Shown: positions 9,417-19,840, numbered from the stretch's first letter. The stretch is 64,000 bases of DNA from an uncultured Micrococcaceae bacterium (GCA_947502645.1 CANNAD010000003.1:304622-368621), one strand, 5' to 3'. Translations and numbers: made by a program. Notes: generated from the letters alone by a model not told the origin.

Positions 9417-10350
9417 CGAGACTCCTCCCGGTCAAACGAAGGAAAACGTCTTCCAGTGAGGACCGACGGACCAACGACGTGATGGGACGAAGTCCCCGTG
9501 CCGTGATCTGCTCCAGCGCGGCCTCGCCGTCGTGCGCGTAAATCAGGACCCGGTCCGGCAGGGTCTCCAGACGCTCACCGATGCCTTCCAGCTCGGCACC
9601 GACGGTCGCGTTGCGGTCTGAACCGAAGCGCAGCTCCAGCACCTCCCGGGTGGAATGCTCCCGGATGAGCGCCGCCGGTGACCCCTCGGCCATGATGCGG
9701 CCCTTGTCCACAACGATCAGACGGTCGCACAGCTGCTCCGCCTCATCCATGTAGTGCGTGGTTAGGATGAGGGTAACGCCCGCTTCCTTGAGGCGGAAGA
9801 GACGGTCCCAAAGGATGTGCCGGGCCTGTGGATCCAGGCCCGTCGTGGGCTCATCAAGGAGCAGGATCTTCGGATCGTTGATGAGCGAGCGCGCAATCGT
9901 CAGGCGGCGTTTCATCCCACCGGAGAGCGCGTCCACCCGAGCCTTGCCTTTATCGCTGAGCTGCGCGAATTCCAGCAGCTCGTCCGCCTTCGGCTGCAGA
10001 TAGCTCATGGGCAGACCAAAATAGCGGCCGTAAACCAGCAGGTTGTCCCGTACCTTGAGTTCCTCGTCCAGGTTGTCCTGCTGAGGGACGACGCCGAGAT
10101 GCGCCCGGACCTCCGGTCCATGCTGCTCCGGGTCCAGACCCATGATGGTGAGGTCGCCGCCGGTCCGTTGGGACACACCGCCGATCATTTTCATGGTCGT
10201 GGACTTACCGGCCCCGTTCGGGCCCAGAAGACCGAAGGCCTCCCCTGGCGGGACGTCGAAGGAGATACCGTCCACCGCAACGAAATCACCGTACTTCTTG
10301 GTGAGGTTGCTGGCGGAGATGACGAATTCAGGCGCTGTCGAGTTGTGCAC
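9409..10350 (-). CDS. ABC exporter ATP-binding protein (DrrA/NodI-like)
   Basis: This 313-residue ATPase energises the adjoining permease pair. Walker A is GPNGAGKST (about residue 43), the Q loop follows, the signature is LSGGMKRRL, and Walker B plus glutamate is ILLLDEPTTGLD. The DrrA-like C-terminal domain of about 80 residues ends with the conserved SLEDVFLRLTGRSL. The start appears to be GTG at 10350; no strong ribosome site is visible. An inverted repeat 20-45 bases upstream may be an operator. Confidence 0.93.
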   Translation of the reverse strand: MHNSTAPEFVISASNLTKKYGDFVAVDGISFDVPPGEAFGLLGPNGAGKSTTMKMIGGVSQRTGGDLTIMGLDPEQHGPEVRAHLGVVPQQDNLDEELKVRDNLLVYGRYFGLPMSYLQPKADELLEFAQLSDKGKARVDALSGGMKRRLTIARSLINDPKILLLDEPTTGLDPQARHILWDRLFRLKEAGVTLILTTHYMDEAEQLCDRLIVVDKGRIMAEGSPAALIREHSTREVLELRFGSDRNATVGAELEGIGERLETLPDRVLIYAHDGEAALEQITARGLRPITSLVRRSSLEDVFLRLTGRSLVD

Positions 10351-10370
10351 TCGCTAACAATAATTGACCA

Positions 10371-10396
10371 GACTGATTGTCACAAACCAATCGGTC
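10371..10396. promoter_or_regulatory. Inverted repeat upstream of ABC exporter operon
   Basis: GACTGATTG and CAATCGGTC form arms matching at 8 of 9 positions around an 8-base loop, just upstream of the ABC ATPase start. The placement suggests an operator for a TetR- or similar-type regulator. No such regulator gene lies next to it, so this is an inference from symmetry and position. Confidence 0.4.
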
Positions 10397-10439
10397 CGGG
10401 CCTTCGCTTACCCCTGCCCGCCGAGGCGGAAACGCACAG

Positions 10440-11396
10440 TCAGGAAACGACCGAACGCTCCGCAGCCTCGACAACATTGGACAGCAGCATGGCGCGGGTC
10501 ATCGGACCCACCCCGCCCGGATTGGGGGAAAGCCAGGACGCCACTTCGGCAGCCGCCTTTTCGACGTCGCCCATCAGGGTCACCTTGCCGGTATCCGGAT
10601 CCTCGGCCCTGGTCACGCCGACGTCGAGCACGACAGCCCCTGGCTTGAGGTCCGCAGCCTTGACCATGCCCGGGAAACCCGCAGCCGCAACGACTACATC
10701 AGCTTCGCGCAAGTGCTCCAGGAGATCCGTGGTGCCTGTATGAGCCAGAGTGACCGTGGCGTTGATAGGCCTGCGCGTGAGCAACAGCCCGAGCGGGCGC
10801 CCTACTGTGACTCCCCTGCCGATCACCAGAACGTTCTTGCCCGTCAGATACACTTCGTGACGGATCAGCAGCTCAACGATGCCCTGCGGTGTGCAGGGCA
10901 ACGGTGACTCCATGGGTTCACTCACATTGAGGACCAGGCGACCCAGGTTGATCGGATGCAGACCGTCGGCGTCCTTCTCCGGGTCCATCCGTTCCAGAAT
11001 CGCATTGGAATCAAGGTGCGGAGGCAACGGTAGCTGCACAATGTACCCGGTGCATTCCGGATTCTCATTCAGCTCGTCCACCACTGCTTCGAGCTCTTCC
11101 TGCGTCACGTCTGCCGGAAGATCGCGGCGGATCGAGCGGATGCCGACTTCCGCACAGTCCTTGTGCTTCCCACCAACGTAGGAGTGGCTCGCAGGATCGT
11201 CACCCACGAGGACCGTGGCCAGACCGGGCGTGATGCCGTGTTCCGACTTCAGCGCGCGCACCCTTTCAGCGAGCTCGTCCTTAATAGCACGTGCAGTTGC
11301 CTTGCCGTCCAGCACTTGGGCTGCCCGTGACGCACCCGCAGATACAGGCTCTTCAGTGGACTCGACAGAGCCCTCCATGTTGCTGCCCTGTTCCAT
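10440..11396 (-). CDS. folD: Methylenetetrahydrofolate dehydrogenase / methenyltetrahydrofolate cyclohydrolase
   Basis: Bifunctional cytoplasmic enzyme of one-carbon metabolism, interconverting 5,10-methylene-, methenyl- and 10-formyl-THF with NADP. Recognisable segments are [15 protein letters not shown] (catalytic Lys of the YxxxK motif), [22 protein letters not shown] and the dinucleotide-binding [16 protein letters not shown]. The family-end [14 protein letters not shown] is complete. The 318-residue form has about 25 extra N-terminal residues; a start at the second Met (about residue 7) is also possible. It lies 3 bases after glyA, which makes its substrate, so they form an operon. Confidence 0.95.
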   Translation of the reverse strand: MEQGSNMEGSVESTEEPVSAGASRAAQVLDGKATARAIKDELAERVRALKSEHGITPGLATVLVGDDPASHSYVGGKHKDCAEVGIRSIRRDLPADVTQEELEAVVDELNENPECTGYIVQLPLPPHLDSNAILERMDPEKDADGLHPINLGRLVLNVSEPMESPLPCTPQGIVELLIRHEVYLTGKNVLVIGRGVTVGRPLGLLLTRRPINATVTLAHTGTTDLLEHLREADVVVAAAGFPGMVKAADLKPGAVVLDVGVTRAEDPDTGKVTLMGDVEKAAAEVASWLSPNPGGVGPMTRAMLLSNVVEAAERSVVS

Positions 11397-11399
11397 GAT

Positions 11400-12683
11400 C
11401 TACCACTCCTCGTGGCCGGGGTACAGCGGGAAGTCTGCTGCGAGCTTGGCAACCCTGGCGCTCAGTGCTTCACGGTCCGCGCCGGGCTTCAGCGCACTGG
11501 CAATAACGTCTGCGACCTCGGTGAATTCTGCGGCACCAAATCCACGCGTGGCCAGTGCTGGCGTACCGATGCGCAGACCGGAGGTGACCATCGGAGGACG
11601 TGGGTCATTGGGGATAGCGTTGCGGTTCACGGTGATGCCTACTGAGTGCAGAACGTCCTCTGCCTGCTGACCATCGAGGGCAGAGTTACGCAGATCCACC
11701 AGAACCAGGTGAACATCCGTGCCGCCCGTAAGTACGGAGACTCCATGCTCGGCGACATCGCTTGCCGACAGGCGCTCAGCGATGATCGAAGCACCCTCGA
11801 GGACGCGCTGCTGGCGTTCCTTGAACTCGTCCGACCCAGCGATCTTGAACGCCGTGGCCTTCGCTGCGATGACGTGCATCAGTGGCCCGCCCTGCTGGCC
11901 TGGGAAAACATTCGAGTTCAGCTTCTTGGCCCACTCCTGCTTGGCGAGGATGAGACCGGACCGCGGTCCTGCCAGCGTCTTGTGAACAGTGGAGGTGACG
12001 ACGTCGGCGTGCGGCACCGGGTTGGGGTGCAGCCCTGCGGCAACAAGACCAGCGAAGTGCGCCATGTCCGTCCAGAACACAGCTCCAACCTCGTCGGCGA
12101 TCGAGCGGAATGCCGCGAAATCCAGCTGACGGGGGTACGCGGACCAGCCTGCGATGATGACCTGCGGCTTCTCCGCAATGGCCTGCTCGCGAACCCGATC
12201 CATATCAATCCGGTTGGTGTCTTCCTCTACCCCATAGGCTGCAACTTCGTACAGCTTCCCGGAGAAGTTCAGTTTCATGCCGTGGGTGAGGTGCCCGCCA
12301 TGCGCCAGGGACAGGCCCATGATCTTCTCACCGGGCTTGGCCATTGCGGCGAGCGCGGCAGCATTTGCCTGCGCACCCGAGTGGGGCTGCACGTTGGCGT
12401 ATTCGGCCCCGAACAGTGACTTGACCCGCTCGATCGCCAGGTTTTCCGCGACGTCAACATGCTCGCATCCGCCGTAGTAGCGGCGTCCCGGGTAGCCTTC
12501 AGCGTACTTGTTCGTCAGGACTGATCCCTGGGCTTCAAGGACTGCCCGTGGAGCGAAGTTCTCCGATGCGATCATTTCCAGCGTGTCCCGCTGTCGGCCG
12601 AGCTCTTTGTTGAGGACGTCCGCGATCTCCGGATCGATTTCCGAAAGGGGCGCGTTGGACACTGACTGGCTTGATGCGGTCAC
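11400..12683 (-). CDS. glyA: Serine hydroxymethyltransferase
   Basis: PLP enzyme converting serine and THF to glycine and 5,10-methylene-THF. The 427-residue protein has [12 protein letters not shown]-like [19 protein letters not shown], the PLP-lysine motif [13 protein letters not shown] (Lys at about 232) and the [14 protein letters not shown]-terminal signature. Length is normal. folD follows directly. A weak hairpin (GTGAGGGA / TCCTCTCAC) lies in the short leader upstream, but I could not assign it to a known riboswitch. Confidence 0.97.
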   Translation of the reverse strand: MTASSQSVSNAPLSEIDPEIADVLNKELGRQRDTLEMIASENFAPRAVLEAQGSVLTNKYAEGYPGRRYYGGCEHVDVAENLAIERVKSLFGAEYANVQPHSGAQANAAALAAMAKPGEKIMGLSLAHGGHLTHGMKLNFSGKLYEVAAYGVEEDTNRIDMDRVREQAIAEKPQVIIAGWSAYPRQLDFAAFRSIADEVGAVFWTDMAHFAGLVAAGLHPNPVPHADVVTSTVHKTLAGPRSGLILAKQEWAKKLNSNVFPGQQGGPLMHVIAAKATAFKIAGSDEFKERQQRVLEGASIIAERLSASDVAEHGVSVLTGGTDVHLVLVDLRNSALDGQQAEDVLHSVGITVNRNAIPNDPRPPMVTSGLRIGTPALATRGFGAAEFTEVADVIASALKPGADREALSARVAKLAADFPLYPGHEEW

Positions 12684-12778
12684 TCTAGACTCCTGGGTGA
12701 GGGAACAGACTTCCTCTCACAGGCTACCGCTTGATGCCTGTCCTCGCCCATTCTTTAACAACTTGAGGCAGAGGCTAC

Positions 12779-13318
12779 TCAGATCCCTACGTCCTCCCAG
12801 ACCACCGGAGTCGTGGTGCCGCTCTCCCAATCCGATCGGAGGATCGTGTACGCCACCGATGTGTAGTACGTTCCGTCGTCGGAAGGCCAGCCCTGCCGGT
12901 AGTGCGCTTCCTTGACGAAGCCGCAGCGCAGGAACGTTTTCCGCATGGCAATATTGTCCTCGCGCGTCTGGCCCTCGAACCGTCGGAAGTGCGGGAACTC
13001 GGTGAACACCATCTCGGTCAGGGCTTCCAGAACCGGAACGCCGAAACCCTCGCCGCGGCACTTCTCTGCCAGTCTCAGATCGAAGACCGGGTTCTCGTCC
13101 TCCAGATCTTCGAGCATCAACAGACCAAGCCGCTGGTTGTCGCCGTAGACCCAATACGTTCGGGTTTCGTCGCTGCGGAAGCCACCGGCCGCCATCTTTC
13201 GGCGCACTTGTTCCTCTGACGGGGCACTATTGACGTGGAACGGAAAAGGATTGGTGGTGAGGAACCTGACCAGTTCCTCGTCGTCCTGATCGGTCAGCGG
13301 GGCGAAGGTAACGTCCAT
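12779..13318 (-). CDS. GNAT-family N-acetyltransferase
   Basis: 179-residue acyltransferase-fold protein. The CoA-binding turn region reads EKCRGEGFGVPVLEAL (an R/Q-x-x-G-x-G/A-like motif near residue 95). The LRCGFVKEAHYRQGW segment is the typical C-terminal GNAT strand. The overall layout matches RimJ/RimL-type acetyltransferases, which modify protein N-termini or small molecules, but the substrate is unknown. I prefer ATG at 13318, which starts the conserved MDVTFAPLTDQD, over the one at 13342. Confidence 0.8.
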   Translation of the reverse strand: MDVTFAPLTDQDDEELVRFLTTNPFPFHVNSAPSEEQVRRKMAAGGFRSDETRTYWVYGDNQRLGLLMLEDLEDENPVFDLRLAEKCRGEGFGVPVLEALTEMVFTEFPHFRRFEGQTREDNIAMRKTFLRCGFVKEAHYRQGWPSDDGTYYTSVAYTILRSDWESGTTTPVVWEDVGI

Positions 13319-13417
13319 ACACCCAGAATAGCGGTCCTGCATTGTCGAGCGTCAGGTACTCCCTGACTGCAGACGAACCGTCCTGTTCAACTGATATTTC
13401 CCGCGTAGGCTGGGACC

Positions 13418-13936
13418 ATGGGCCACATCATCTCTCTCAACGGTAAAACCCCAACTATCCATCCCAGCACGTTCGTTGCGCCGACCGCCTCTATCATCGG
13501 AGACGCCTCGCTCGGCGCAGATTCAAGCGCGTTCTACGGTGTATCGGTACGCGGCGACACTGCGACGATCACGGTCGGTACCGGAACGAACCTGCAGGAC
13601 AACGTGGTGCTCCACGCAGACCCCGGTTTTCCGACGACGGTCGGCGACCGCGTGAGCGTGGGCCACTCCGCCGTAGTGCACGGCTGCACCATCGGCGATG
13701 ACTGCCTGATCGGGATGAGCGCCACGGTGATGAACGGTGCGGTGATCGGTACCGGCTCGCTGGTGGCCGCCGGCGCCGTCGTTCTTGAAGGCATGGAAGT
13801 GCCTCCGCGCTCCCTCGTTGCCGGCGTTCCCGCGAAGGTACGGCGTCCGCTCAGTGATGAGGAATTCGAATCCATCCGGGACAACGCCGCCCACTACCGC
13901 AAGCTGGCACAGGAGCACCGCGAGGCCCTGGCCTAG
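13418..13936 (+). CDS. Gamma-carbonic anhydrase family / left-handed beta-helix protein
   Basis: 172-residue protein made of hexapeptide repeats (for example SIIGDAS, GDRVSVGHSAVVHG) forming a left-handed beta-helix trimer, as in gamma-carbonic anhydrases and the YrdA/PaaY group. Zinc-ligand type histidines appear in VVLHAD and VGHSAVVHG. Many such proteins lack proven carbonic anhydrase activity, so the enzymatic role is uncertain. It is divergent from the GNAT gene and convergent with the protease genes; a large hairpin separates it from the latter. Confidence 0.85.
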   Translation: MGHIISLNGKTPTIHPSTFVAPTASIIGDASLGADSSAFYGVSVRGDTATITVGTGTNLQDNVVLHADPGFPTTVGDRVSVGHSAVVHGCTIGDDCLIGMSATVMNGAVIGTGSLVAAGAVVLEGMEVPPRSLVAGVPAKVRRPLSDEEFESIRDNAAHYRKLAQEHREALA

Positions 13937-13945
13937 ACGTTAAAA

Positions 13946-14007
13946 GACCAATGGTCACCCGTGGTTGCGCTCCCCAGCGAAGGGGCAACCTCAAGTGACC
14001 ATTGGCC
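13946..14007. terminator. Nested hairpin between convergent genes, likely bidirectional terminator
   Basis: The outer arms GACCAATGGTCAC and GTGACCATTGGCC pair at 12 of 13 positions. Inside them GGTTGC...CCCC and GGGGCAACC form a second stem around a short loop. The structure fills the gap between two convergent genes, so it could terminate both. Confidence 0.65.
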
Positions 14008-14016
14008 GGTCCTGGC

Positions 14017-14736
14017 TTAGGAGCCGCCGACTCCAGATACCGAGCTAATCCAGTTCAAACCGTGAGGAACCGATGAGTACCACGAGTACGCGCTCGTGTC
14101 GCTTCCACCGCTAGCACTTGTGGATGCAACACCGATGACCTTGCCGTTGATGACCAGAGGGCCACCTGAGTCGCCCTTCCATGCCTGGCCGTTCAAGCCG
14201 TAGTGGCGATACGCGGGACCGTTGTAGGCGTCCTTGGCCAAGCTATCCACATATACATTCGCGGTCTTCAATTGTGACGATGCTGGACCGTTGGGGGTAG
14301 TCCTGCCCCAGCCAAAGATGCTGCCGCTGGTGGTGTACTGCAGCGGATCCGCTTCGAGGCTGGCATAACTTCCATAGTGTGGGCTCCGCAACTTCAGGAG
14401 TGCGAGGTCACCACCGTTGTATGCGTAGGTGTTTGAAACACGCACATTGGTTCCGCCGCCAAGCCGGGCTGACCCGAGGTTGACCGACATGCTGCCACCG
14501 AGGCAGTGCTTTGCGGTCAGGACCCACTGCGAGGAGATCTGCGATGCAGAGCAGGTGAAGTTCCCGTTGGAGAACAGCTGCGCCGCATACGGTGCAGCAT
14601 TGATGCTGACTTCCTGACCGCCAACAATGTTTGGCGACGCCGTTTCGGGGCTGGGAGCAGCGTTCGCTGCGGCCGGACCCGTGAACGCCATCGCGGCAAC
14701 CGCAATGACGCCTGCTAGTTTCATGTTCTTTCTCAT
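14017..14736 (-). CDS. Secreted trypsin-like serine protease (S1 family), copy 2
   Basis: This 239-residue protein begins with a Sec signal peptide (about residues 1-27, ending in NAAP). The mature trypsin domain starts at NIVGG after a short propeptide. The catalytic triad is visible: His in LTAKHC, Asp in GGDLALLKL and Ser in KGDSGGPLV. Cysteines flanking the His and Ser suggest disulfides. It is a tandem paralogue of the gene just upstream, only 18 bases apart. The pair is probably a duplication and one transcript. Function is extracellular proteolysis with unknown target. Confidence 0.92.
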   Translation of the reverse strand: MRKNMKLAGVIAVAAMAFTGPAAANAAPSPETASPNIVGGQEVSINAAPYAAQLFSNGNFTCSASQISSQWVLTAKHCLGGSMSVNLGSARLGGGTNVRVSNTYAYNGGDLALLKLRSPHYGSYASLEADPLQYTTSGSIFGWGRTTPNGPASSQLKTANVYVDSLAKDAYNGPAYRHYGLNGQAWKGDSGGPLVINGKVIGVASTSASGGSDTSAYSWYSSVPHGLNWISSVSGVGGS

Positions 14737-14754
14737 GATCTGGTCTCCTGGTTC

Positions 14755-15480
14755 TTACTGTCCGCTGATTCCGGTGACTGAGCTGATCCACGGCATGGCG
14801 TGGTAAACGTACGCGTAGTTGGCGTACCGGTAGATGCTGTCGGGGTTGCCGCCGCCGGTGGAAAGTACGCCCACCTGCTCGCCGTTGACGATCAGCGGAC
14901 CACCGGAATCGCCCTTGTAGACCTGGCCGTCAACACCATAGGTTTCGACAGCGGGGCCGTTGTAGGCGTCATAGGATCCACCCGTGACCGTCACATCGGC
15001 GTGCTTGAGGTAGGACGACGCCGCACAGTTACCACAGGTGCGGCCCCAACCGTAGGCATCCGCAGCAGAATTTGCGTACGTGCGGTCGTTGTCGAGCGTC
15101 ACCGTGGCACCGTAGTACGGGCTGTTGAGCTTGAGCAGCCGCACATCGCCCCCTGACCATGCGTAGTCGGCGACCACGGTCCGCAGTGTTCCCTGGTTCA
15201 GGGCACTGGAGCCGAGTCGGACGGACTGTGTACCCTCGCAATGGCGCGCCGTCAGCACCCACTGTGAAGAGATGAGGGAACCGGAGCAGTTGAAAGCGTT
15301 TCCCGTGGAGTTCACATGGATCTGCACCATGTACGGCGCTGTGCTGATCGGGATCGTTTCGCCACCCACGATATTGGGGCTTGCCTGGTCCGGGCTCGGT
15401 GCGGCTGTTGACGCTCCGGCTGTTCCCATGAGGGCCAACGCAGCGATCGCTGCACCGCCCAACAGTTTCTTCCTGAACAT
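14755..15480 (-). CDS. Secreted trypsin-like serine protease (S1 family), copy 1
   Basis: 241-residue secreted protease with signal peptide MFRKKLLGGAAIAALALM and onward, a short pro-segment and mature start NIVGGE. His lies in LTARHCEG, Asp in GGDVRLLKL and Ser in KGDSGGPLI. An extra cysteine pair (TCGNCAA) near residue 165 is absent from the downstream paralogue, so the two have diverged. The zymogen layout, with a pro-segment ahead of IVGG, implies activation by cleavage. Confidence 0.92.
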   Translation of the reverse strand: MFRKKLLGGAAIAALALMGTAGASTAAPSPDQASPNIVGGETIPISTAPYMVQIHVNSTGNAFNCSGSLISSQWVLTARHCEGTQSVRLGSSALNQGTLRTVVADYAWSGGDVRLLKLNSPYYGATVTLDNDRTYANSAADAYGWGRTCGNCAASSYLKHADVTVTGGSYDAYNGPAVETYGVDGQVYKGDSGGPLIVNGEQVGVLSTGGGNPDSIYRYANYAYVYHAMPWISSVTGISGQ

Positions 15481-15706
15481 GATTTTCCTTCGTTATTCCG
15501 TCCACGTCCCGCACCGTTGCGGCAGATGGAGCTGTGATTGAGGCGGTTCGATCTCGGCAAACGATTCATTGCTCCGCTCGAACTGTCCCCAAGGTAGATA
15601 CATTTGGCAGCTTTCTGCCACCATTCAGGGAAAAGAATGAGAGTTTCCGCAAAGTTGGCTAGAAACGGCACACGTTTCGTTGACACCCGAATAGACGTGT
15701 GAGTAA

Positions 15707-16798
15707 ATGCGCATCATGAGTCTGGACAGCCGCCTTCCCATCCATCAGCCTGCCCTCGAAGAAAATGCCGATCCCAGAGCTTCTACCGGACCGGTTCTTC
15801 GCTGGGGTGTGGTGGCAACAGGGAAGATTGCCGCCACGGTGAGCGCGGACATTTCCCTACTCGAGGACGCGGTACTCCACGCGGTCAGTTCCCGCTCCGG
15901 CGCGCGATCCAGCGCTTTCAAGGGCCGGTTTGGCTTTGCCCGCGCGTATTCCGACACCGTTACGCACAGCGGATATCAGCTGCTCTGCCAGGACCCTGAC
16001 GTCGACGTCGTCTATGTTGCCGCGCCCCACGGGCAACACCACGACATTGTCCGCACTGCCCTCGAGGCGGGCAAGCATGTTCTCTGTGAAAAGTCGTTGA
16101 CGATCAACGCGCGAGAGGCGCGGGCGCTTATGGCTCTAGCCAGGCAGCAGGGTGTATTTCTTATGGAGGCAGTCTGGAGCCGCTTCCTACCATCGATCAA
16201 TCGTGCCTGGCAGATCATTCGCTCGGGTGAACTCGGGGACATCCGGTGGGTTCAGGCAGATCTTGGCTTCCGCGCCCCGATAGATCCGTCGAGCCGCATC
16301 TGGGCTCCGGCCGCTGGTGGCGGCGCACTCCTGGACCTCGCGGTGTATCCACTGACTTGGGCGCTTGGTACTCTGGGCTTCCCGGAGGCGGTGACCGCGA
16401 CGGGCTCTCTCAACGACGACGGCGTCGATGTCCAGAATGCACTGGCACTGTCCTACTCAAGCGGTGCCCACGCACAGCTGACGACGTCGCTGGTTGCCGC
16501 CTCACCGCGCACCGCGACAGTCGGCGGGGCACTGGGATGGCTCCAGACCAGCGCGCCTCTGCACAACCCTCTTGAACTCACCGTGGCCGTCACCGGTAAG
16601 GATCCACGTAAGGAACGATTCACGGTGGTGGGCAGCGGCTACACCTACGAACTACGGGAAGTAACCCGCTGCATTCAGAAAGGGCAGACCGAGAGCAAAA
16701 CAATGCCCCTTGAAGATTCGCTAGCCACCATGGAGCTGTTTGACGGCCTCAGGCAGCAGCTTGGGGTGTGCTATCCGAACGACGCCGCCGGGCGTTAA
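15707..16798 (+). CDS. Gfo/Idh/MocA-family oxidoreductase
   Basis: 363-residue NAD(P)-dependent dehydrogenase-like protein. The Rossmann segment RWGVVATGKIAATV starts at about residue 32. The conserved GKHVLCEKSLTINAREA (catalytic-type Lys in the EKP-like motif, here EKS) is near residue 125. The C-terminal alpha/beta domain contains GGGALLDLAVYPL. The family oxidises or reduces sugars, inositols or related polyols and biliverdin-type substrates; the specific substrate is unknown. The usual EKP is EKS here. The start may be the second ATG, three codons in. Confidence 0.85.
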   Translation: MRIMSLDSRLPIHQPALEENADPRASTGPVLRWGVVATGKIAATVSADISLLEDAVLHAVSSRSGARSSAFKGRFGFARAYSDTVTHSGYQLLCQDPDVDVVYVAAPHGQHHDIVRTALEAGKHVLCEKSLTINAREARALMALARQQGVFLMEAVWSRFLPSINRAWQIIRSGELGDIRWVQADLGFRAPIDPSSRIWAPAAGGGALLDLAVYPLTWALGTLGFPEAVTATGSLNDDGVDVQNALALSYSSGAHAQLTTSLVAASPRTATVGGALGWLQTSAPLHNPLELTVAVTGKDPRKERFTVVGSGYTYELREVTRCIQKGQTESKTMPLEDSLATMELFDGLRQQLGVCYPNDAAGR

Positions 16799-16804
16799 AG
16801 AAGT

Positions 16805-16841
16805 AGGTCACCCCGTCCCGCCAAGCGGGAGGGGGCGACCT
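16805..16841. terminator. Strong hairpin between convergent genes
   Basis: AGGTCACCCCGTCCCGC pairs with GCGGGAGGGGGCGACCT around a CAA loop, giving a stem of about 17 pairs with two or three mismatches. It lies between the oxidoreductase stop and the convergent icd stop, the position expected of a bidirectional terminator. Confidence 0.8.
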
Positions 16842-16861
16842 ATCTCGTGGATCGTTGTGCG

Positions 16862-18091
16862 CTACTTGGCCAGGCGCGCCGAGAGGTTCTCGTCCAGCGC
16901 GGCGAGGAACTCCTCGGTGGTCAGGTACGCTGCGTCCCCACCAACGAGCAGGGACAGATCCTTGGTCATCTTGCCCGACTCAACAGTCTTGACAACTACG
17001 TCCTCCAGCGTCTGCGCGAACTCGATGACGTCCGGGGTGTTGTCCAGCTTGCCACGGTGCATCAGGCCACGGGTCCACGCGAAGATTGAAGCAATCGGGT
17101 TGGTGGACGTGGGCTTGCCTTGCTGGTGCTGACGGTAGTGACGGGTCACCGTTCCGTGAGCTGCCTCAGCCTCGACCGTTTTGCCGTCCGGGGTCATCAG
17201 AACGGAGGTCATGAGTCCGAGCGAACCGAAGCCCTGGGCCACGGTGTCCGACTGGACGTCGCCATCGTAGTTCTTGCAGGCCCAGACGTAGCCGCCCTCC
17301 CACTTCATGGCAGAAGCAACCATGTCATCGATCAGACGGTGCTCATAGGTGAGACCCGCGGCATCGAACTGGTCCTTGAACTCGGCGTCGAAGACTTCCT
17401 GGAAGAGGTCCTTGAACTGACCGTCGTAGGCCTTCAGGATGGTGTTCTTGGTGGACAGGTACACCGGGTAGTTCCGCTGCAGGCCGTACGCGAAGGACGC
17501 ACGGGCGAAGTCGCGGATCGAGTCGTTGAAGTTGTACATACCCATGGCAACGCCGCCGTCTTCACCGTAGGTGACGACCTCCTGCTTGATCTCCTCACCG
17601 CCATCTTTCGGCGTGTAGGTGAGGGTCAGGGTGCCGGCACCGGGAACTTTGAAGTTCGTGGCCTTGTACTGGTCGCCATGTGCGTGGCGGCCAATGATGA
17701 TGGGCTTGTTCCAACCGGGAACCAGCCGCGGGATGTTGGAAATGATGATCGGCTCACGGAAGACCACGCCGCCCAGAATGTTGCGGATGGTGCCGTTGGG
17801 CGAAACCCACATCTTCTTCAGCCCGAACTCTTCAACGCGTGCCTCATCGGGAGTGATGGTGGCGCACTTGACGCCGACGCTGTGCTCCTTGATGGCGTTC
17901 GCCGCATCGATGGTCACCTGATCATCGGTGGCGTCGCGGTTCTGGATCGACAGATCGAAGTACTTCAGATCGACGTCCAGGTAGGGGTGAATCAGCCGGT
18001 CCTTGATGAACTGCCAGATGATGCGTGTCATCTCGTCGCCATCGAGCTCTACAACTGAACCCTGAACCTTGATCTTCTGTGTGTCAGCCAC
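16862..18091 (-). CDS. icd: Isocitrate dehydrogenase, NADP-dependent
   Basis: TCA-cycle enzyme converting isocitrate to 2-oxoglutarate with NADPH formation. The 409-residue size and segments such as [25 protein letters not shown] and the [13 protein letters not shown] cofactor region mark the homodimeric, eukaryote-like class rather than the E. coli type or the 80-kDa monomer. I chose GTG at 18091 because AAGGAG precedes it by five bases. An ATG at 18106 begins within that ribosome site. Confidence 0.95.
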   Translation of the reverse strand: MADTQKIKVQGSVVELDGDEMTRIIWQFIKDRLIHPYLDVDLKYFDLSIQNRDATDDQVTIDAANAIKEHSVGVKCATITPDEARVEEFGLKKMWVSPNGTIRNILGGVVFREPIIISNIPRLVPGWNKPIIIGRHAHGDQYKATNFKVPGAGTLTLTYTPKDGGEEIKQEVVTYGEDGGVAMGMYNFNDSIRDFARASFAYGLQRNYPVYLSTKNTILKAYDGQFKDLFQEVFDAEFKDQFDAAGLTYEHRLIDDMVASAMKWEGGYVWACKNYDGDVQSDTVAQGFGSLGLMTSVLMTPDGKTVEAEAAHGTVTRHYRQHQQGKPTSTNPIASIFAWTRGLMHRGKLDNTPDVIEFAQTLEDVVVKTVESGKMTKDLSLLVGGDAAYLTTEEFLAALDENLSARLAK

Positions 18092-18226
18092 ACGTTCTCC
18101 TTGCATCGTCAGGACCCTGTAGGCCCCTGTTATTTCCGGGTTGTGTCCTGACCCAACTATGCCATAAGGCCGAATACGCCTCGAAATGAGCTAGTGTTCG
18201 GCTGCACACCAAGTGGATCAGAAATG

Positions 18227-19840
18227 TCAGTGAAAAAAGTGCCGTGATCCGGTGAAGTACATCGTGATGCCGGCAGCCTTTGCAGCCGCTATGACTTCCT
18301 CGTCCCGGACGGAGCCGCCCGGCTGAACTACGGCGCGAACACCGGCGTCGAGCAGGATCTGCAGTCCGTCCGCGAACGGGAAGAATGCGTCCGACGCCGC
18401 GACCGCACCACGTGCACGCTCGTTGTCTTCGCCGCCAAGGGTGTTGGCCCGCTCAACGGCCAGCCGGCAGGAATCCAGGCGGTTGACCTGCCCCATGCCA
18501 ACGCCGACAGCTGCGCCGTCTTGCGCGAGAAGAATGGCATTCGATTTCGCGGCCCGGCAGGCCTTCCACGCGAAAGCGAGATCCGCCAGGGTCGCGTCAT
18601 CGGCAGCCTCACCTGAGGCGAGGGTCCAGCTCTCGGGCGAATCGCCGTCTGACTGGATGGTGTCCGCTACCTGAAGGAGCACGCCGCCAGAAACCTGGCG
18701 CACCTCCACGGAATTCCGACGGTACCCCTCAGGCAGGGTCAGGAGACGGATGTTCTTCTTGGTTTTCAGGATCTCAAGCGCAGCAGGCTCAAAGGAAGGC
18801 GCAATGACTACCTCAGTGAAAATGTCCTTGACGGCCTGTGCCATACCCTCGGTGACCGTACGGTTGGCCGCGATGACTCCCCCATAGGCAGAAACCGGGT
18901 CACAGGCATGTGCCTTGGCGTGCGCATCTGCCATGGGGTCGGTTGCGTCAGCCGAAGCCACGGCCACGCCGCAGGGGTTGGCATGCTTGACGACGGCGAC
19001 GGCCGGCTCATCGAAATCAAAAGCCGCACGCAGCGCCGCATCAGCATCCACGAAGTTGTTGTAGCTCATGGCCTTGCCATGGAGCTGATCTGCCTGGGCA
19101 ATGCCGGGAGTTGCACCCTGATCAACGTAAAGTGCCGCCGCCTGATGCGGGTTCTCTCCGTAGCGGAGCACCTCGGAACGTTCCAGCGACAGCCCGGCAT
19201 AGGCAGGGAACGACGACGTTTCGTCCTGGTCATTTCCGAATTGGCCGGCAGTCCAGGCCGCCACCGAATGGTCGTAGGCCGCAGTGTGGGCGAATGCCAG
19301 AGCGGCAAGACGTCGTCTTGCGGTGAGGTCAAAACCACCCTCGGATGCCGCGTTCACAACATCGGCGTACCGGGCCGGGTCCACGACCACGGCAACGGAA
19401 GGGTGATTCTTCGCAGCGGAGCGAACCATCGCGGGCCCGCCAATATCGATCTGCTCGACGACGTCGTCGGGCGCAGCACCGGACTTCACGGTTTCCACGA
19501 ACGGGTAAAGATTGACGATCACAAGGTCGAAAGCCTCGACGTCGAGCTCGCGCAGCTGATCGATGTGCTCCTGCCGGCGCCGGTCAGCCAGAATGCCGGC
19601 ATGAACGCGCGGATGAAGGGTTTTCACCCTGCCGTCAAGGCACTCCTGAAAACCCGTGACCTCGGAAACTTCGGTGACCGGCACTCCTGAAGCTGCAATT
19701 CGCTGAGCTGTGGAGCCTGTCGAGACGATGCTGACCCCGGCTTTGTCCAGCCCTGCGGCCAGCTCCTCAAGCCCGGTTTTGTCGTACACGGAAATCAGTG
19801 CTCGGCGAATGGGAACACGGTCAAGCTTCAGAAGACTCAC
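18227..19840 (-). CDS. purH: Bifunctional AICAR formyltransferase / IMP cyclohydrolase
   Basis: Catalyses the last two steps of de novo purine synthesis, AICAR to FAICAR to IMP. The N-terminal IMP cyclohydrolase (MGS-like) domain runs to about residue 200 and includes [12 protein letters not shown] and [17 protein letters not shown]. The C-terminal transformylase domain contains the catalytic [11 protein letters not shown] and [12 protein letters not shown]. The family-end segment [18 protein letters not shown] is complete. Length (537) is normal. It is separated from purN by a lipoprotein and corA on the same strand. Confidence 0.97.
   Translation of the reverse strand: MSLLKLDRVPIRRALISVYDKTGLEELAAGLDKAGVSIVSTGSTAQRIAASGVPVTEVSEVTGFQECLDGRVKTLHPRVHAGILADRRRQEHIDQLRELDVEAFDLVIVNLYPFVETVKSGAAPDDVVEQIDIGGPAMVRSAAKNHPSVAVVVDPARYADVVNAASEGGFDLTARRRLAALAFAHTAAYDHSVAAWTAGQFGNDQDETSSFPAYAGLSLERSEVLRYGENPHQAAALYVDQGATPGIAQADQLHGKAMSYNNFVDADAALRAAFDFDEPAVAVVKHANPCGVAVASADATDPMADAHAKAHACDPVSAYGGVIAANRTVTEGMAQAVKDIFTEVVIAPSFEPAALEILKTKKNIRLLTLPEGYRRNSVEVRQVSGGVLLQVADTIQSDGDSPESWTLASGEAADDATLADLAFAWKACRAAKSNAILLAQDGAAVGVGMGQVNRLDSCRLAVERANTLGGEDNERARGAVAASDAFFPFADGLQILLDAGVRAVVQPGGSVRDEEVIAAAKAAGITMYFTGSRHFFH

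Noticed and set aside
12684-12778. Possible riboswitch or leader upstream of glyA
   Set aside because: Only a short imperfect hairpin is visible; no conserved riboswitch core could be identified.
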